A stretch of DNA of 64,000 nucleotides from Tychonema sp. LEGE 07203 (GTDB lineage: Bacteria; Cyanobacteriota; Cyanobacteriia; Cyanobacteriales; Microcoleaceae): positions 1 through 64,000 of the forward strand of contig NZ_JADEXD010000008.1 in NCBI RefSeq assembly GCF_015207285.1, given 5' to 3'. Every line of letters begins with the position of its first letter. Position 1 is the stretch's first letter. A program made the translations under genes and the position numbers. The notes under the pieces were generated by a model. The model was not told the origin of the DNA. It made no database searches and saw only the letters and a list, made by a program, of their open reading frames with translations. Below, in pieces: positions 33,840-42,966 of this stretch.

Positions 33840-34594
33840 GCCCGATCGATCTCCTTTATGGATGGGTTGGTGGCATCCTGGCTGGCTCCCCGACATCACC
33901 GGAAACAAGCTACCAACTGCTGGTTGAGCTTGCTATCAACGATGAACTTACAAATCTGATAAGAAGACTGTCACTTTTTTTAACACTCTTGCTATTCTTT
34001 TGCATTTATTTTGTTTCGCTCTAGCGAGCATACGCCATCACTGAGCATTTCCTCTGGCTGGAGTTTACCTCCCTCCCATGGGCGCTGTCAATATTCGGAT
34101 TCTGACAGGGAAAGCTTCCAAAACTCTTTAAATACAAGATTCTATACGCCAATATACCAACATTTTTCAGCATTCTCAAGATTTTCAGAGAATTATTCAT
34201 AGTTTTTTGTGGACTTAATATGTTAAATAATAAGTAAATTTTATAATAATTTGTGAATTAGGGCTTGACATTTCTGAAAATCTGTGAAATTCTAATTGAG
34301 AATATTTAACAGTATTTAAGATTATTGTTAACTCCTAACGCACATCCTTAGCAAGGAAGCAGGGGCAGAAAAATCGGTCAGGATCGCAGCAGGAGCATTT
34401 TGGTTGCAGGCGAAGATAGTCAGATACAGGTAGCGCGGGAAGTGCGGGAAGTGCGATCGCGCGATCGTGAAACAATTTTCCGTCTGAATCACTTGTGCCT
34501 GCTTGAGGCAGAAACTATACCAGCCTGCGATCGGGCTAATTGCACCATTAGGCAACTGGCGATCGCTCAACACAGCTAACGAGAATACAAACCA

Positions 34595-35254
34595 ATGGAT
34601 GCTTTCATTTACATTTTTAAAGCCGCAGGCATTGTTGCTTGGCCGCTGTTAGCCTCGTCAATCGCAGCAGTCGCACTGATTTTAGAGCGTCTTGCCTTTT
34701 GGTTTAGGGTAAATCGGCGACAGCGGCGAGTTGTGCGGGAAGTGCTACAAACCTACAGCCAAAATCCCGATTCCGCCATCAAAAAGTTGCAAGTAAATGC
34801 CGATTTGCCCTTAGCCAGAATTTTTTTAGAAGCATTAGAATTAGACTCGCCCAATATCGAAGAATTTCGTCTTGCCCTAGAGAGTGCTGCTCAGGCAGAA
34901 ATCCCTATTCTGAAGCGATTCAATACAATATTTGACACCATTATTAGCCTCTCCCCGCTATTTGGATTGCTTGGCACAGTTTTGGGGTTAATTACTACAT
35001 TTAGTTCCCTCAAATTGGGGAATGCCGGGGGCAGCAATGCTGCGGGCGTTACCGGTGGGATTAGCGAAGCCCTCGTCTCTACGGCATTGGGGTTAGTTGT
35101 TGCAATCTTTACGCTCCTATTTGCCAATATGTTTCGCGGGTTTTACTTGCAGCAAATGGCTTTTATTCAGGAAGCTGGAGGTCAGCTAGAGTTATTGTAC
35201 CGTCACCGCTACGAACAATTATCAAGAGAATCTAATTATGCGCCTACCCGATGA
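34595..35254 (+). CDS. exbB: ExbB/TolQ proton-channel protein
   Basis: The 219-residue inner-membrane protein has three helices, at about 11-30, 125-150 and 165-190. The conserved MotA/TolQ/ExbB region reads SPLFGLLGTVLGLITTFSSL and ISEALVSTALGLVVAIFTLL. With ExbD it forms a proton channel that drives TonB. Its 3' end overlaps exbD by 17 bp. The 755-bp gap between tonB and exbB (33840-34594) contains no clear gene; I see no certain Fur site. Confidence 0.9.
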   Translation: MDAFIYIFKAAGIVAWPLLASSIAAVALILERLAFWFRVNRRQRRVVREVLQTYSQNPDSAIKKLQVNADLPLARIFLEALELDSPNIEEFRLALESAAQAEIPILKRFNTIFDTIISLSPLFGLLGTVLGLITTFSSLKLGNAGGSNAAGVTGGISEALVSTALGLVVAIFTLLFANMFRGFYLQQMAFIQEAGGQLELLYRHRYEQLSRESNYAPTR

Positions 35255-35639
35255 ACCTGATAATATTGCCCAAATCAATATCGTGCCAATGATTGATGTG
35301 GTATTTGCCATATTGACGTTTTTAATTATTTCCTCTCTTTCTTTATCAAAATCCGAAGGTCTACCCGTAAATTTACCCAAAGCATCAACTTCTCAGATTC
35401 AGGACTCGCCTGCTAAAATAACCGTCACTATTGACGATCGGGGAAAATTAATGGTTGATAAAACTTCAGTCAGTTTAGACCAGATTGAGAGTGCGGTGAA
35501 ACAGGCGATCGGGTCAAATCCGAACTCCTTAATTGTGCTGAATGCGGATCAAAGTGTCAATCACGGAAATGTTGTGGAAGTTATGGATAGATTGCGCCGA
35601 ATTAAGGGAGCTAAGTTAGGGATTGCTACCACAAGGTAG
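35238..35639 (+). CDS. exbD: ExbD/TolR biopolymer transport protein
   Basis: The 133-residue protein has a short cytoplasmic N terminus, one helix (about 15-37) with the conserved membrane Asp in PMIDVVFAILTFLIISS, and a periplasmic domain (KITVTIDDRGKLMVD, LIVLNADQSVNHG). The Asp is the proton-carrying residue of the family. Overlap with exbB indicates one operon. A hairpin-like TTGACACTTCT/GGAGTGTCAA pair lies just after the stop. Confidence 0.9.
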   Translation: MRLPDEPDNIAQINIVPMIDVVFAILTFLIISSLSLSKSEGLPVNLPKASTSQIQDSPAKITVTIDDRGKLMVDKTSVSLDQIESAVKQAIGSNPNSLIVLNADQSVNHGNVVEVMDRLRRIKGAKLGIATTR

Positions 35640-35694
35640 AGATATAATTTGACACTTCTCGTGCCCGATTTGCCCAGGAGTGTCAATTGGTAAA

Positions 35695-35790
35695 TACAGA
35701 GGAAGACAAGAGAGAGATGAATACAGAACTATGAAGCGCGGATTAGATATGACTCGATTTGATAATTCCGATGCTACCGGATTTGATATC
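35695..35790. repeat. Dispersed repeat, family 3
   Basis: The segment from ATACAGAGGAAGACAAGAGA to CGGATTTGATATC matches, in inverse orientation, the segment 52886-53005 beside oriC. Its end shares the CCGATGCTACCGGATTTG word of family 2. The gap 35640-36000 contains no gene. Confidence 0.6.
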
Positions 35791-36000
35791 ATTTATAGCC
35801 TTTCTGTGCTCTGGTATGAGGTACTATCCGGGATAGGCCAAACCGGCCAAACCGGGCATAGGGTATAGGGCTATCCTCACTTTTTTGATAACCGCTATAG
35901 GATTGCCATACCATAATTATTGTTTCGATTTTCCCAAAATAATGCAAATGTAGGGAAGATTCAAACCCCGATCGACTAAATCATCCCCAAATCTCAAATT

Positions 36001-37098
36001 TCAAATTGTTGAGACGGGCAGGGAAACTGAAACTGTGGTTTCTGGTTGCGGCAAACTTTCTATTTTAAATTTTCCTCCGTGCAATTCTGCAAGGCGCTGA
36101 ACGATGGCCAGGCCCAATCCTAAACCTGCTTGTTGGTAAAGTTGGCGATCGAACTGTCTGTAAGCTTCTAGCTGTGCAATCTGATCCGCAGTCATGCCGC
36201 GACCTCGGTCTGTGACAGACAAAATAAATGTCCGATTTTCTACAAAAGCGCTTAAAAAAACCGGGGTTCCTTCTAAAGAAAACTTGAAGGCATTGTCCAG
36301 CAGTTCTTCGACAATTTTTGTAAGTTTTATAGAATCAATAGCTACTGACGAATCTTGCAGGTTTAATTGTAAATCATCTGTTCTATTCGCTTGTTTGGCT
36401 TGCTGCCGCGCTTTTTCGGCCAGCAAAGATTTGACGCAGCTAAATTCGCTGCTACGCATCTCAAGAAGCTGTTTGGGATTTGTGGCTGCTATTTCCAGTT
36501 CTGCATACAGCAAAAAATTCTGAATCAGCCTGTACAAGCGATGACCGGAAGTGTTAATTTGACCGATCATTTCTAAAATTTCGGATTCTTCAAAAACTTG
36601 ATATTCTGACAACATTAGTTCAGAAAAACCCAAAATGGCATTCAAAGGAGTCCGCAGTTCGTGGGGCAGCGACATACTAATATTAGTTCGCAATTCGTTG
36701 AGAGTTTGTTGAGACTGCGTGCTAATTGTTTTATATTTTTCAAGTCGAATAGCAATTGCTTTTAGGAGTTCTTGTGGCGTACAAGGTTTGGTAATGTAAT
36801 CGTCTGCTCCCAGTTCCATTCCCGTGCGAATGTCGCTTTTATCGGCTTTGGCTGTGAGAAAAATAAACGGAATTGTGGCAGTTAGGGGTTCGCAGCGCAA
36901 GGCTTTGAGGACGGCTTGACCGTCTATTTCCGGCATCATCATGTCGCACAAAATTAAATCCGGGATTTGGGCGATCGCCAATTTGATGCCGGTTTTGCCG
37001 TTGCTGGCTCCAATTCCTTGAAAATTCTCGGCTTCCAGTAAATCTAAAATATTTTCTCTAATCGCTTCTTCGTCTTCAATCACCAAAATTTTTACCAC
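36001..37098 (-). CDS. Response regulator-histidine kinase
   Basis: The 365-residue protein carries a receiver (VIEDEEAIREN, phospho-Asp in LILCDMMMPEIDGQ, Lys in YITKPCTP). HisKA reads LPHELRTPLNAILGFSEL and the ATPase has ELLDNAFKFSLEG, DRGRGMTADQI and GLGLGLAIVQRL. It belongs to the common cyanobacterial REC-kinase class. It is the last of four minus-strand signalling genes; the 109-bp gap to its upstream neighbour allows cotranscription. Target unknown. Confidence 0.87.
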   Translation of the reverse strand: MVKILVIEDEEAIRENILDLLEAENFQGIGASNGKTGIKLAIAQIPDLILCDMMMPEIDGQAVLKALRCEPLTATIPFIFLTAKADKSDIRTGMELGADDYITKPCTPQELLKAIAIRLEKYKTISTQSQQTLNELRTNISMSLPHELRTPLNAILGFSELMLSEYQVFEESEILEMIGQINTSGHRLYRLIQNFLLYAELEIAATNPKQLLEMRSSEFSCVKSLLAEKARQQAKQANRTDDLQLNLQDSSVAIDSIKLTKIVEELLDNAFKFSLEGTPVFLSAFVENRTFILSVTDRGRGMTADQIAQLEAYRQFDRQLYQQAGLGLGLAIVQRLAELHGGKFKIESLPQPETTVSVSLPVSTI

Positions 37099-37207
37099 GG
37101 TAATTACTCCTTTTAATTAATAGTTGGTTAGAAACATCTGCGTTCAGATACTTGACAATATTGTTGATTCCGGGATAAAATAAAGGGTGAACTGCAAATG
37201 CTTATAG

Positions 37208-38722
37208 TTAATAATTAAGTTGTTCTGGGCGATCGAGAGTTAAAGGCAAGGTGATAGTGAAAGTTGTGCCTTTTCCTTCTTCACTGTCGATCGCCAGTTG
37301 GCCCCCGTGAAGTTCCACAGCCCGTTTCACAATTGCTAAGCCGAGACCGGTTCCGGAAATAGTGCCGACATTTGTAGCTCGGTAAAAAGTTTCCAATATC
37401 CGCTCTAAATCTGCTTGGGGAATCCCGATACCTCTGTCTTGAACTTGGAAAACAGCTTTTTGGTTTTGACAGTTGAGCTGCAAGGAAATTGTACTGCCGG
37501 CGGGGGAATATTTGATGGCATTTGAGAGGATGTTTCCCAAGATTTGCCGGAGCAGTTTTTCATCCATTTGAGCGTCGCAGTTGTCGCATTGATGTTTAAA
37601 GGCGATCGGGTGTTGGTTGCTGTCGTTGAGCTGTTGCTCTTCAACCACTTGGCGGCAAAATTTTTCGAGGTTTAAGGAAACCGGTTGAAACTGCAAGGTG
37701 TTTGCTTCGATTTTGCCAATTACGAGGATATCTTCTAATAACTCTGTCATGCGTTTAATTGCTAATTGAATCCGCACAAAATGAGTAGATTTTTTATCTT
37801 CACTCCACTTAGAACTGTAATCTTGCAGCAATCCAGTCGAAAATTGGATGGTTGTTAAGGGGGTGCGGAACTCGTGAGAAACCATTGTCACAAATTTGGC
37901 TCGCAATTCTGAAAGTTCTTTTTCTCGTGCGAGGGTTTTGAGAATTTCCGCTTCGGCTCGTTTGCGATCGCTAATGTCGCGGGCTTCAGCAATCAGCAGC
38001 AAAACTTGTCCCGTGTCACTTTTAACAGGTTTCAGCGAGAAATCAACTGTGATAATTTGGCCACTTTTGCCGAAAAAATCTATTTCGCCGCGAAAAAACT
38101 CGCCCGCAGCAGCTTTGGCGAGACCTTTTTTTAATTGTTCTTTACCATTTGGTGACTGCTGCCAAATCAACTGTTCCCAAATCGGGTAGCCAATAATATT
38201 TTGCGATCGAACTCCGGCAAAATCAAGGGCTGTCTGGTTCACTTCCAGCACGATTCCTTCGGGAGTCAGCAGCTTGGTAAGCTGAAACGAAGAGTCAAAA
38301 ATCGCCCGAAAACGCCGCTCGCTTTCCCGCAGCATTTGAAATGTTTGAGATCGTTCGATCGCGTAGCGGATCGTCCGCACTAACAATTGGGTGGTAATTT
38401 GACCTTTAACAATGTAATCTTGAGCTCCCAAGCGCACTGATTCCAGGGCCGTCGCCTCGTCGTCCAAGCCTGTCATTACTACCGTTGCCACATCGGGAGC
38501 CACTTCTCGCAGGCTAGTTAGGGTTTCCAAACCGTGGCTGTCGGGCAAAGAAAGGTCGAGCAAAACTATATCAAAGGATTGTTTGGACAGTTGGGCGATC
38601 GCCTCGTGCAGGAACTCAACAGACACCAGTTCCCACTGCACTCCCGCAGATACTTCTAACAGTTCTGCCAGCAAATCAGCATCAGCCGGATTGTCTTCTA
38701 CTAACAGAATCTTAATCCACAT
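37208..38722 (-). CDS. REC-PAS histidine kinase
   Basis: The 504-residue protein has an N-terminal receiver (LVEDNPADADLLAEL, phospho-Asp in IVLLDLSLPDSHGLE, Lys in YIVKGQ, where the usual KP is KG). A PAS domain (about 140-250) is followed by HisKA (TMVSHEFRTPLTTIQFS) and an ATPase domain (ILSNAIKYSPAG, DRGIGIPQAD, GTGLGLAIVKRA). It is of the type found next to Rcp1-like regulators. It lies 140 bp downstream of such a regulator on the same strand. Confidence 0.87.
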   Translation of the reverse strand: MWIKILLVEDNPADADLLAELLEVSAGVQWELVSVEFLHEAIAQLSKQSFDIVLLDLSLPDSHGLETLTSLREVAPDVATVVMTGLDDEATALESVRLGAQDYIVKGQITTQLLVRTIRYAIERSQTFQMLRESERRFRAIFDSSFQLTKLLTPEGIVLEVNQTALDFAGVRSQNIIGYPIWEQLIWQQSPNGKEQLKKGLAKAAAGEFFRGEIDFFGKSGQIITVDFSLKPVKSDTGQVLLLIAEARDISDRKRAEAEILKTLAREKELSELRAKFVTMVSHEFRTPLTTIQFSTGLLQDYSSKWSEDKKSTHFVRIQLAIKRMTELLEDILVIGKIEANTLQFQPVSLNLEKFCRQVVEEQQLNDSNQHPIAFKHQCDNCDAQMDEKLLRQILGNILSNAIKYSPAGSTISLQLNCQNQKAVFQVQDRGIGIPQADLERILETFYRATNVGTISGTGLGLAIVKRAVELHGGQLAIDSEEGKGTTFTITLPLTLDRPEQLNY

Positions 38723-38862
38723 AGCTTACACCTTTTTGATTTAAACGTTGGTACTATTCAAAGATAATCTTAAACTTTTGGACTAACTCTTTCATTTTTA
38801 ACTTAAAAATTCTGGTAGGACAAGGATCTGCCGCGGCTGTCCCAGGTTCCTCAATCAATCAA

Positions 38863-39312
38863 TTAATAAGTTATAGGAAGTTGAACAACTGCGAGCCAGA
38901 ACTCCTCAATTAACCTGACTACTTTAGTAAATTGCACGAAGTCTACAGGCTTGGTTATGTAACAGTTGGCATGGAGCGAGTAGGACTTGACAATATCTTC
39001 GGGAGCTGCTGAAGTGCTGAGAATCACGACAGGAATTAATTTTAACTTCTGGTCAGTTTTAATTTCTTCTAGCACTTCAATACCGCTTTTTTTCGGCAAA
39101 TTCAAATCGAGCAAAATCAAATCGGGACGGGGTACGCCCAGATAGGGTGCTTTTTTGCGTAAAAACTTGATTGCTTCGACTCCATCCTCCACAAAATGCA
39201 AGTTATTCAATATTTTACCCTCACCTAGGGCTTCTATTGCCAAATCGGCATCGCTGGGAGAATCCTCAATCAGCAGAATCTCAACGGGTCTAACAGTGCT
39301 TCGATCGCTCAT
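38863..39312 (-). CDS. Rcp1-like response regulator
   Basis: The 149-residue single receiver has phospho-Asp69 in DLILLDLNLPKKSGIEVL, the acidic EDSPSDADL, VVILSTSAAPED and Lys in CYITKPVDF, all typical of Rcp1, the cyanobacterial phytochrome response regulator. It lies 49 bp after the ethylene-receptor-like kinase on the same strand and is the likely direct phosphate acceptor of that kinase. No output domain is present, so it acts by protein contact or by relay. Confidence 0.9.
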   Translation of the reverse strand: MSDRSTVRPVEILLIEDSPSDADLAIEALGEGKILNNLHFVEDGVEAIKFLRKKAPYLGVPRPDLILLDLNLPKKSGIEVLEEIKTDQKLKLIPVVILSTSAAPEDIVKSYSLHANCYITKPVDFVQFTKVVRLIEEFWLAVVQLPITY

Positions 39313-39361
39313 AACCGACGTATCCTTTTGATTAGAGGAAAAAAGATTGAAATTTAAGCCT

Positions 39362-42178
39362 TCAGGTACTAATTATAGGAATAGTAAAGTAAAAAGTCGC
39401 TCCTTTTCCTTCCTGAGATTCCACCCAGATGCGCCCGCCGTGGCGTTCCACAATGCGCTTGCACATCGCCAAACCGATGCCGGTACCGGAATATTCGCGG
39501 CGTCCGTGCAGGCGACAAAAAATGATAAAAATGCGATCGGCATACTGCGGATCGATGCCAATGCCGTTATCGCGGACGCTGAACACCCATTCGCTATCTT
39601 GCCGGCCCGCAGCGATATGAATCAACGGGATATCTTCGCGACAAAATTTGATACCGTTGGCGAGCAAATTTTGGAATAACTGCACCAGTTGAAATTCATC
39701 TGCCATCACGGTTGGCATCGACTCGCAGGTAATGACAGCTTTTGTTTCGGCGATCGCAATTTGCAAATTGCACAAACTTTGCTTGACAGCAGCGTTGCTA
39801 TCGGCTGGCTCAAATTCTTTACCTCGGGTTCCCAGGCGCGAATAGGCCAACAAATCATTAATCAATTGTTGCATCCTGGTGGAACCGTCAACAATATAAT
39901 TAATATATTTATCTGCTTTAGCATCCAAATTGCCTTGATAGCGCTGGGCCAGCAATTGAGCGTAACTGGTAACGGCTCGGAGCGGTTCTTGCAAATCGTG
40001 AGAAGCCACATAAGCAAATTGTTCTAATTCCTTGTTAGAACGCTTCAAATCTTCTGTAAGTTGCAGCATTTGCCGCTCTGACTCTTTGCGGTCTGTAATA
40101 TTATAAATCAAGGCACAACACGACAGCATATTGCCCCGATCGTCCAATAGAGGACTGGCAGACATATAAGTCCAAATATCTTTACCGTCCTTGGTTTTGA
40201 ATTTAAATTCGTGTTGTTCAGCAATACCTTGCTTGCGCCGCTCGAAATTCTCAAGAGCTTGCTGTTTTTCCGGTTCGTCCATGAAATCCCAAAGCGGCCG
40301 CCCGAACATTTCTAATTCACTATAGCCTAGCATTCGCGCCATTGCGCGGTTCACATAAGTTGTGCGGGCGTTGCTGTCAATTACCCAAATACCTTCTTCG
40401 GCTAATTCAACTATTTGCCTGTACTTAAATTCGCTTTCCTGCAAAGCTGTTTCAGTTAGTTTGCGATCGGTAATATCTTTCATAAAACAGTGGTGGCCGT
40501 TAAATATCCCTCCTTCGTCGCAAGCTGCTACCATCGTTACTTGCTTGTAAAAAAACGAGCCATTTTTCCGAACGCCTCTAGCTTCAACTTCTACTTTGCC
40601 AGAAATTAGCATTTCCTGATAAGCTAAGGTCAACATCTCAACATCGTCAGGATGTACGGTAATTTGCCATGCCATGCCGAGCATTTCTTCCGGTTCGTAA
40701 CCGCAGGTACGAGCGTAAGCTCGGTTAATCTTCACATAGTGCCCCTCAATATCCAGCAGCGAAATGCCTTCCACCGCATTTTGCAAGGCATTGGTGAGGT
40801 CGCGCAGCTCTTTTTCAGCTTGTTTGCGTTGCGTAGCTGCCGCCACGGCATCGCTAATATCCTGACCGACACCTAAAAAACCCGTGATATTTCCTTCATT
40901 ATCAAATAAGGCAGTCACCGACAACTGCACCGGAAACCGCGAACCATCTTTGCGAATGTAAGTCCATTCATTTTCGTCAGCTATTCCCCGACGCGGCCAA
41001 GTAATAAAAATATCAAATCCCGGCTCTATTTTTACTCCCAATTCTTGAGACAAAACTTCCGCTCTTTTGCTGATTTCAAGAGGATCGTGAATAATTTCTG
41101 GCGTGAATTTGCCCACCACTTCTTCAGAGGAATAGCCTAATAGTTTCTGGGCGGCGCGATTAAATGTTTTAATTGTACCGTCGGTATCTGTGGAAATAAT
41201 TGTGTAGGTAGCGCTGTCAAGAATTGCATTTTGCAGTTGTGTCAGCTCCAACAAAGTTATCGCAATTCTTTGTCTGTAGGCTACTTCGTTTTGCAATTTT
41301 TGGTTAGAAATTTCCATTTGAACAGTGCGCTCGGCAATGCGATTTTCCAGAGTTTCATTGAGCAGTCGATTTTCCTCTTCTACCAGCTTGCGTTCTGTAA
41401 TGTCAGTAACGGTACATACATAACTTTTAACCTCCCCATTTTCTCCGATTTGACCGACAGCTTGAGCGAACACCCACCTCACCTGACCGCCATCAAGACG
41501 TTGAAAACGGTACTCAGATTTAAACGGCAATTGCTCCTGCGCGACGCTATACCATTGAGCAAAAACGCTCTCGCGATCGTCTGGATGAATGCCTCGCAAC
41601 CACCCTTTACCCAAAGCTTCATCGCAGGTGATTCCAGCAATTTGACACCAGCGTTCGTTGACATACAAACAGTTTTTTGAATTGTCAGCATAAAATATTC
41701 CAACTGGCGAAGCTTCTGTTAAAGTTTGATAGCGAGCGTCACTTTCTCGACGCTCGGCGATTTCTGTTTGCAGTATTTGATTAATCATCCCTAATTGAGC
41801 GGGACTCGTGAAAACTAATGCTTCAGGAATTAACGGAATTAATGCGAAAGCTGTATAAGCAGAAATCGTTGCGGTTATAAGTTTCAAGCTACCAGAAAGC
41901 CAATAAACAGGATGCCAAAGCGTCCAAACTTCCATTAAATGAGTAGTGCCGCAGGAGAGAATAAAGGCTCCAAACAGCCAAAAAATGTTGCGAAAGGGCA
42001 AATCTTTTCGTTTAAAGACAACATAAATCAGCGATACGGGTATTGAGTAGTAAGCCAGGGCAATTATCAAGTCTGACACTATGTGGAGCGCGACTAGCTC
42101 TCGCTGCCACAGGTAACAGTGGCCGTGAGGAATATAATTCCCGATGAATAACCAGTTATTTAATAAATTCCAGAGCAT
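39362..42178 (-). CDS. Ethylene-receptor-like multi-PAS histidine kinase
   Basis: The 938-residue kinase starts with three membrane helices. With an offset of 11, all seven residues known to matter for ethylene binding in plant ETR1 are present: Asp36, Tyr43, Ile46, Pro47, Ile73, Cys76 and His80 (SDLIIALAYYSIP, AFILSCGTTH). Cys76 and His80 would bind copper(I). About four PAS regions (150-700) follow, then HisKA with His727 (YVASHDLQEPLRAVTSY) and an ATPase domain (NGIKFCREDIP, DNGIGIDPQYA, GTGIGLAMCKRI). It resembles the Synechocystis Etr1/Slr1212 class but with PAS domains in place of a phytochrome-like GAF. Output probably passes to the downstream Rcp1-like regulator. Confidence 0.9.
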   Translation of the reverse strand: MLWNLLNNWLFIGNYIPHGHCYLWQRELVALHIVSDLIIALAYYSIPVSLIYVVFKRKDLPFRNIFWLFGAFILSCGTTHLMEVWTLWHPVYWLSGSLKLITATISAYTAFALIPLIPEALVFTSPAQLGMINQILQTEIAERRESDARYQTLTEASPVGIFYADNSKNCLYVNERWCQIAGITCDEALGKGWLRGIHPDDRESVFAQWYSVAQEQLPFKSEYRFQRLDGGQVRWVFAQAVGQIGENGEVKSYVCTVTDITERKLVEEENRLLNETLENRIAERTVQMEISNQKLQNEVAYRQRIAITLLELTQLQNAILDSATYTIISTDTDGTIKTFNRAAQKLLGYSSEEVVGKFTPEIIHDPLEISKRAEVLSQELGVKIEPGFDIFITWPRRGIADENEWTYIRKDGSRFPVQLSVTALFDNEGNITGFLGVGQDISDAVAAATQRKQAEKELRDLTNALQNAVEGISLLDIEGHYVKINRAYARTCGYEPEEMLGMAWQITVHPDDVEMLTLAYQEMLISGKVEVEARGVRKNGSFFYKQVTMVAACDEGGIFNGHHCFMKDITDRKLTETALQESEFKYRQIVELAEEGIWVIDSNARTTYVNRAMARMLGYSELEMFGRPLWDFMDEPEKQQALENFERRKQGIAEQHEFKFKTKDGKDIWTYMSASPLLDDRGNMLSCCALIYNITDRKESERQMLQLTEDLKRSNKELEQFAYVASHDLQEPLRAVTSYAQLLAQRYQGNLDAKADKYINYIVDGSTRMQQLINDLLAYSRLGTRGKEFEPADSNAAVKQSLCNLQIAIAETKAVITCESMPTVMADEFQLVQLFQNLLANGIKFCREDIPLIHIAAGRQDSEWVFSVRDNGIGIDPQYADRIFIIFCRLHGRREYSGTGIGLAMCKRIVERHGGRIWVESQEGKGATFYFTIPIIST

Positions 42179-42289
42179 AAGGTGCGATTTACAGCCAGTT
42201 AAAAGAACAAAACTGGATCTGAGCTATAATTTATAACTTATCTCAAATTTTTAAGATCGATCGGCGGTTGAAAGCTACTACAAAGTTGA

Positions 42290-42421
42290 TATAGCAATCC
42301 TAAATCATTTGCATAATTATTGTAGGGGCTCGCTTGCCTCGTGAAGAGCCCGATAGATAGGGGGGTAGGCATTCTTGGCACTACCCCTACAAATTTATCT
42401 AAATCATTTAGGATTGCTATA
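42290..42421. mobile_element. MITE-like element with TATAGCAATCC ends
   Basis: Inverted ends TATAGCAATCCTAAAT (42290-42305 and mirrored at 42406-42421) enclose about 100 bp without a gene, with inner GTAGGGG/CCCCTAC arms. This 132-bp unit looks like a non-autonomous transposable element. Confidence 0.65.
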
Positions 42422-42539
42422 AGCTATTCTGCATTTAAACTGTATGTCAAAAAACAATCTTCACAATGAGTGGGGAGTAGGGGTTGGGCAGGAGAGCCCG
42501 CCCTGAATATGCAATGTTTATTTGCGCGACAGCTTATAG
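42417..42539. repeat. MITE-like palindromic repeat, family 1
   Basis: CTATAAGCT at 42417-42425 is mirrored by AGCTTATAG at 42531-42539. Inside are GCATTTAAACTGTAT and GAGTGGGGAGTAGGGG and a GC-rich centre as in the copy at 1798-1870. A GCGACAGCTTAT end is common to the copies at 1870 and here. Confidence 0.65.
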
Positions 42540-42555
42540 AACCCATTTGATATCT

Positions 42556-42712
42556 ATTCTGCGTAAATCTCAGAAACCGGGTTTCTGTCTATATTTCTCG
42601 TCACCCCAACCAAAAACTCCAAGAAACCCGGTTTCTCGCCTGCGTAAATCTCAGAAACCGGGTTTCTGTCTATATTTCTCGTCACCCAACCCAAAAACTC
42701 AAAGATGTCAAA
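42556..42712. repeat. Direct repeat with AAACCGGGTTTCT palindromes
   Basis: GCGTAAATCTCAGAAACCGG starts near 42562 and again near 42643, each followed by GTTTCTGTCTATATTTCTCG; an inverted AGAAACCCGGTTTCT lies between them. The ~80-bp unit occurs twice. The whole gap 42179-42913 holds repeats only. Confidence 0.65.
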
Positions 42713-42913
42713 TGGGTTCTATAGCGAAACCCAACCTACAAAATAAAAACTCAAGCCTTGTTTAATTTATCGGTTATATCGTCGACGGTTGCATCGGAAT
42801 AATACAATCGAGTCAACAGTTAACACTCAACTATTCAGTTTTTCGACCCGCCCGTCAACTCTCAACAGTCAACATCATGAGGAGTGCAACCGGAATTGAT
42901 ATGAAAACTTAAT

Positions 42914-42945
42914 AAAAAAATGGGGCGAGCCAGAAGCACGCCCCA
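42914..42945 (-). terminator. Transketolase terminator
   Basis: On the minus strand a stem of TGGGGCG and CGCCCCA with one mismatch and a short loop is followed by a run of seven T (A7 at 42914-42920 on the plus strand). It lies just past the transketolase stop codon. Confidence 0.75.
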
Positions 42946-42966
42946 AATAAGATGATGCTGCGACTA

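Noticed and set aside
32482-33927. Long plus-strand open frame opposite tonB
   Set aside because: The low-complexity GC-rich tonB spacer leaves the opposite frame open. The antisense product is a Gly/Ala-rich shadow with no domain, while the minus strand has a membrane helix and a TonB domain.
34328-34573. 81-codon minus-strand frame in the tonB-exbB gap
   Set aside because: No motif or conservation signal visible, no ribosome site; HIP1-rich non-coding sequence.
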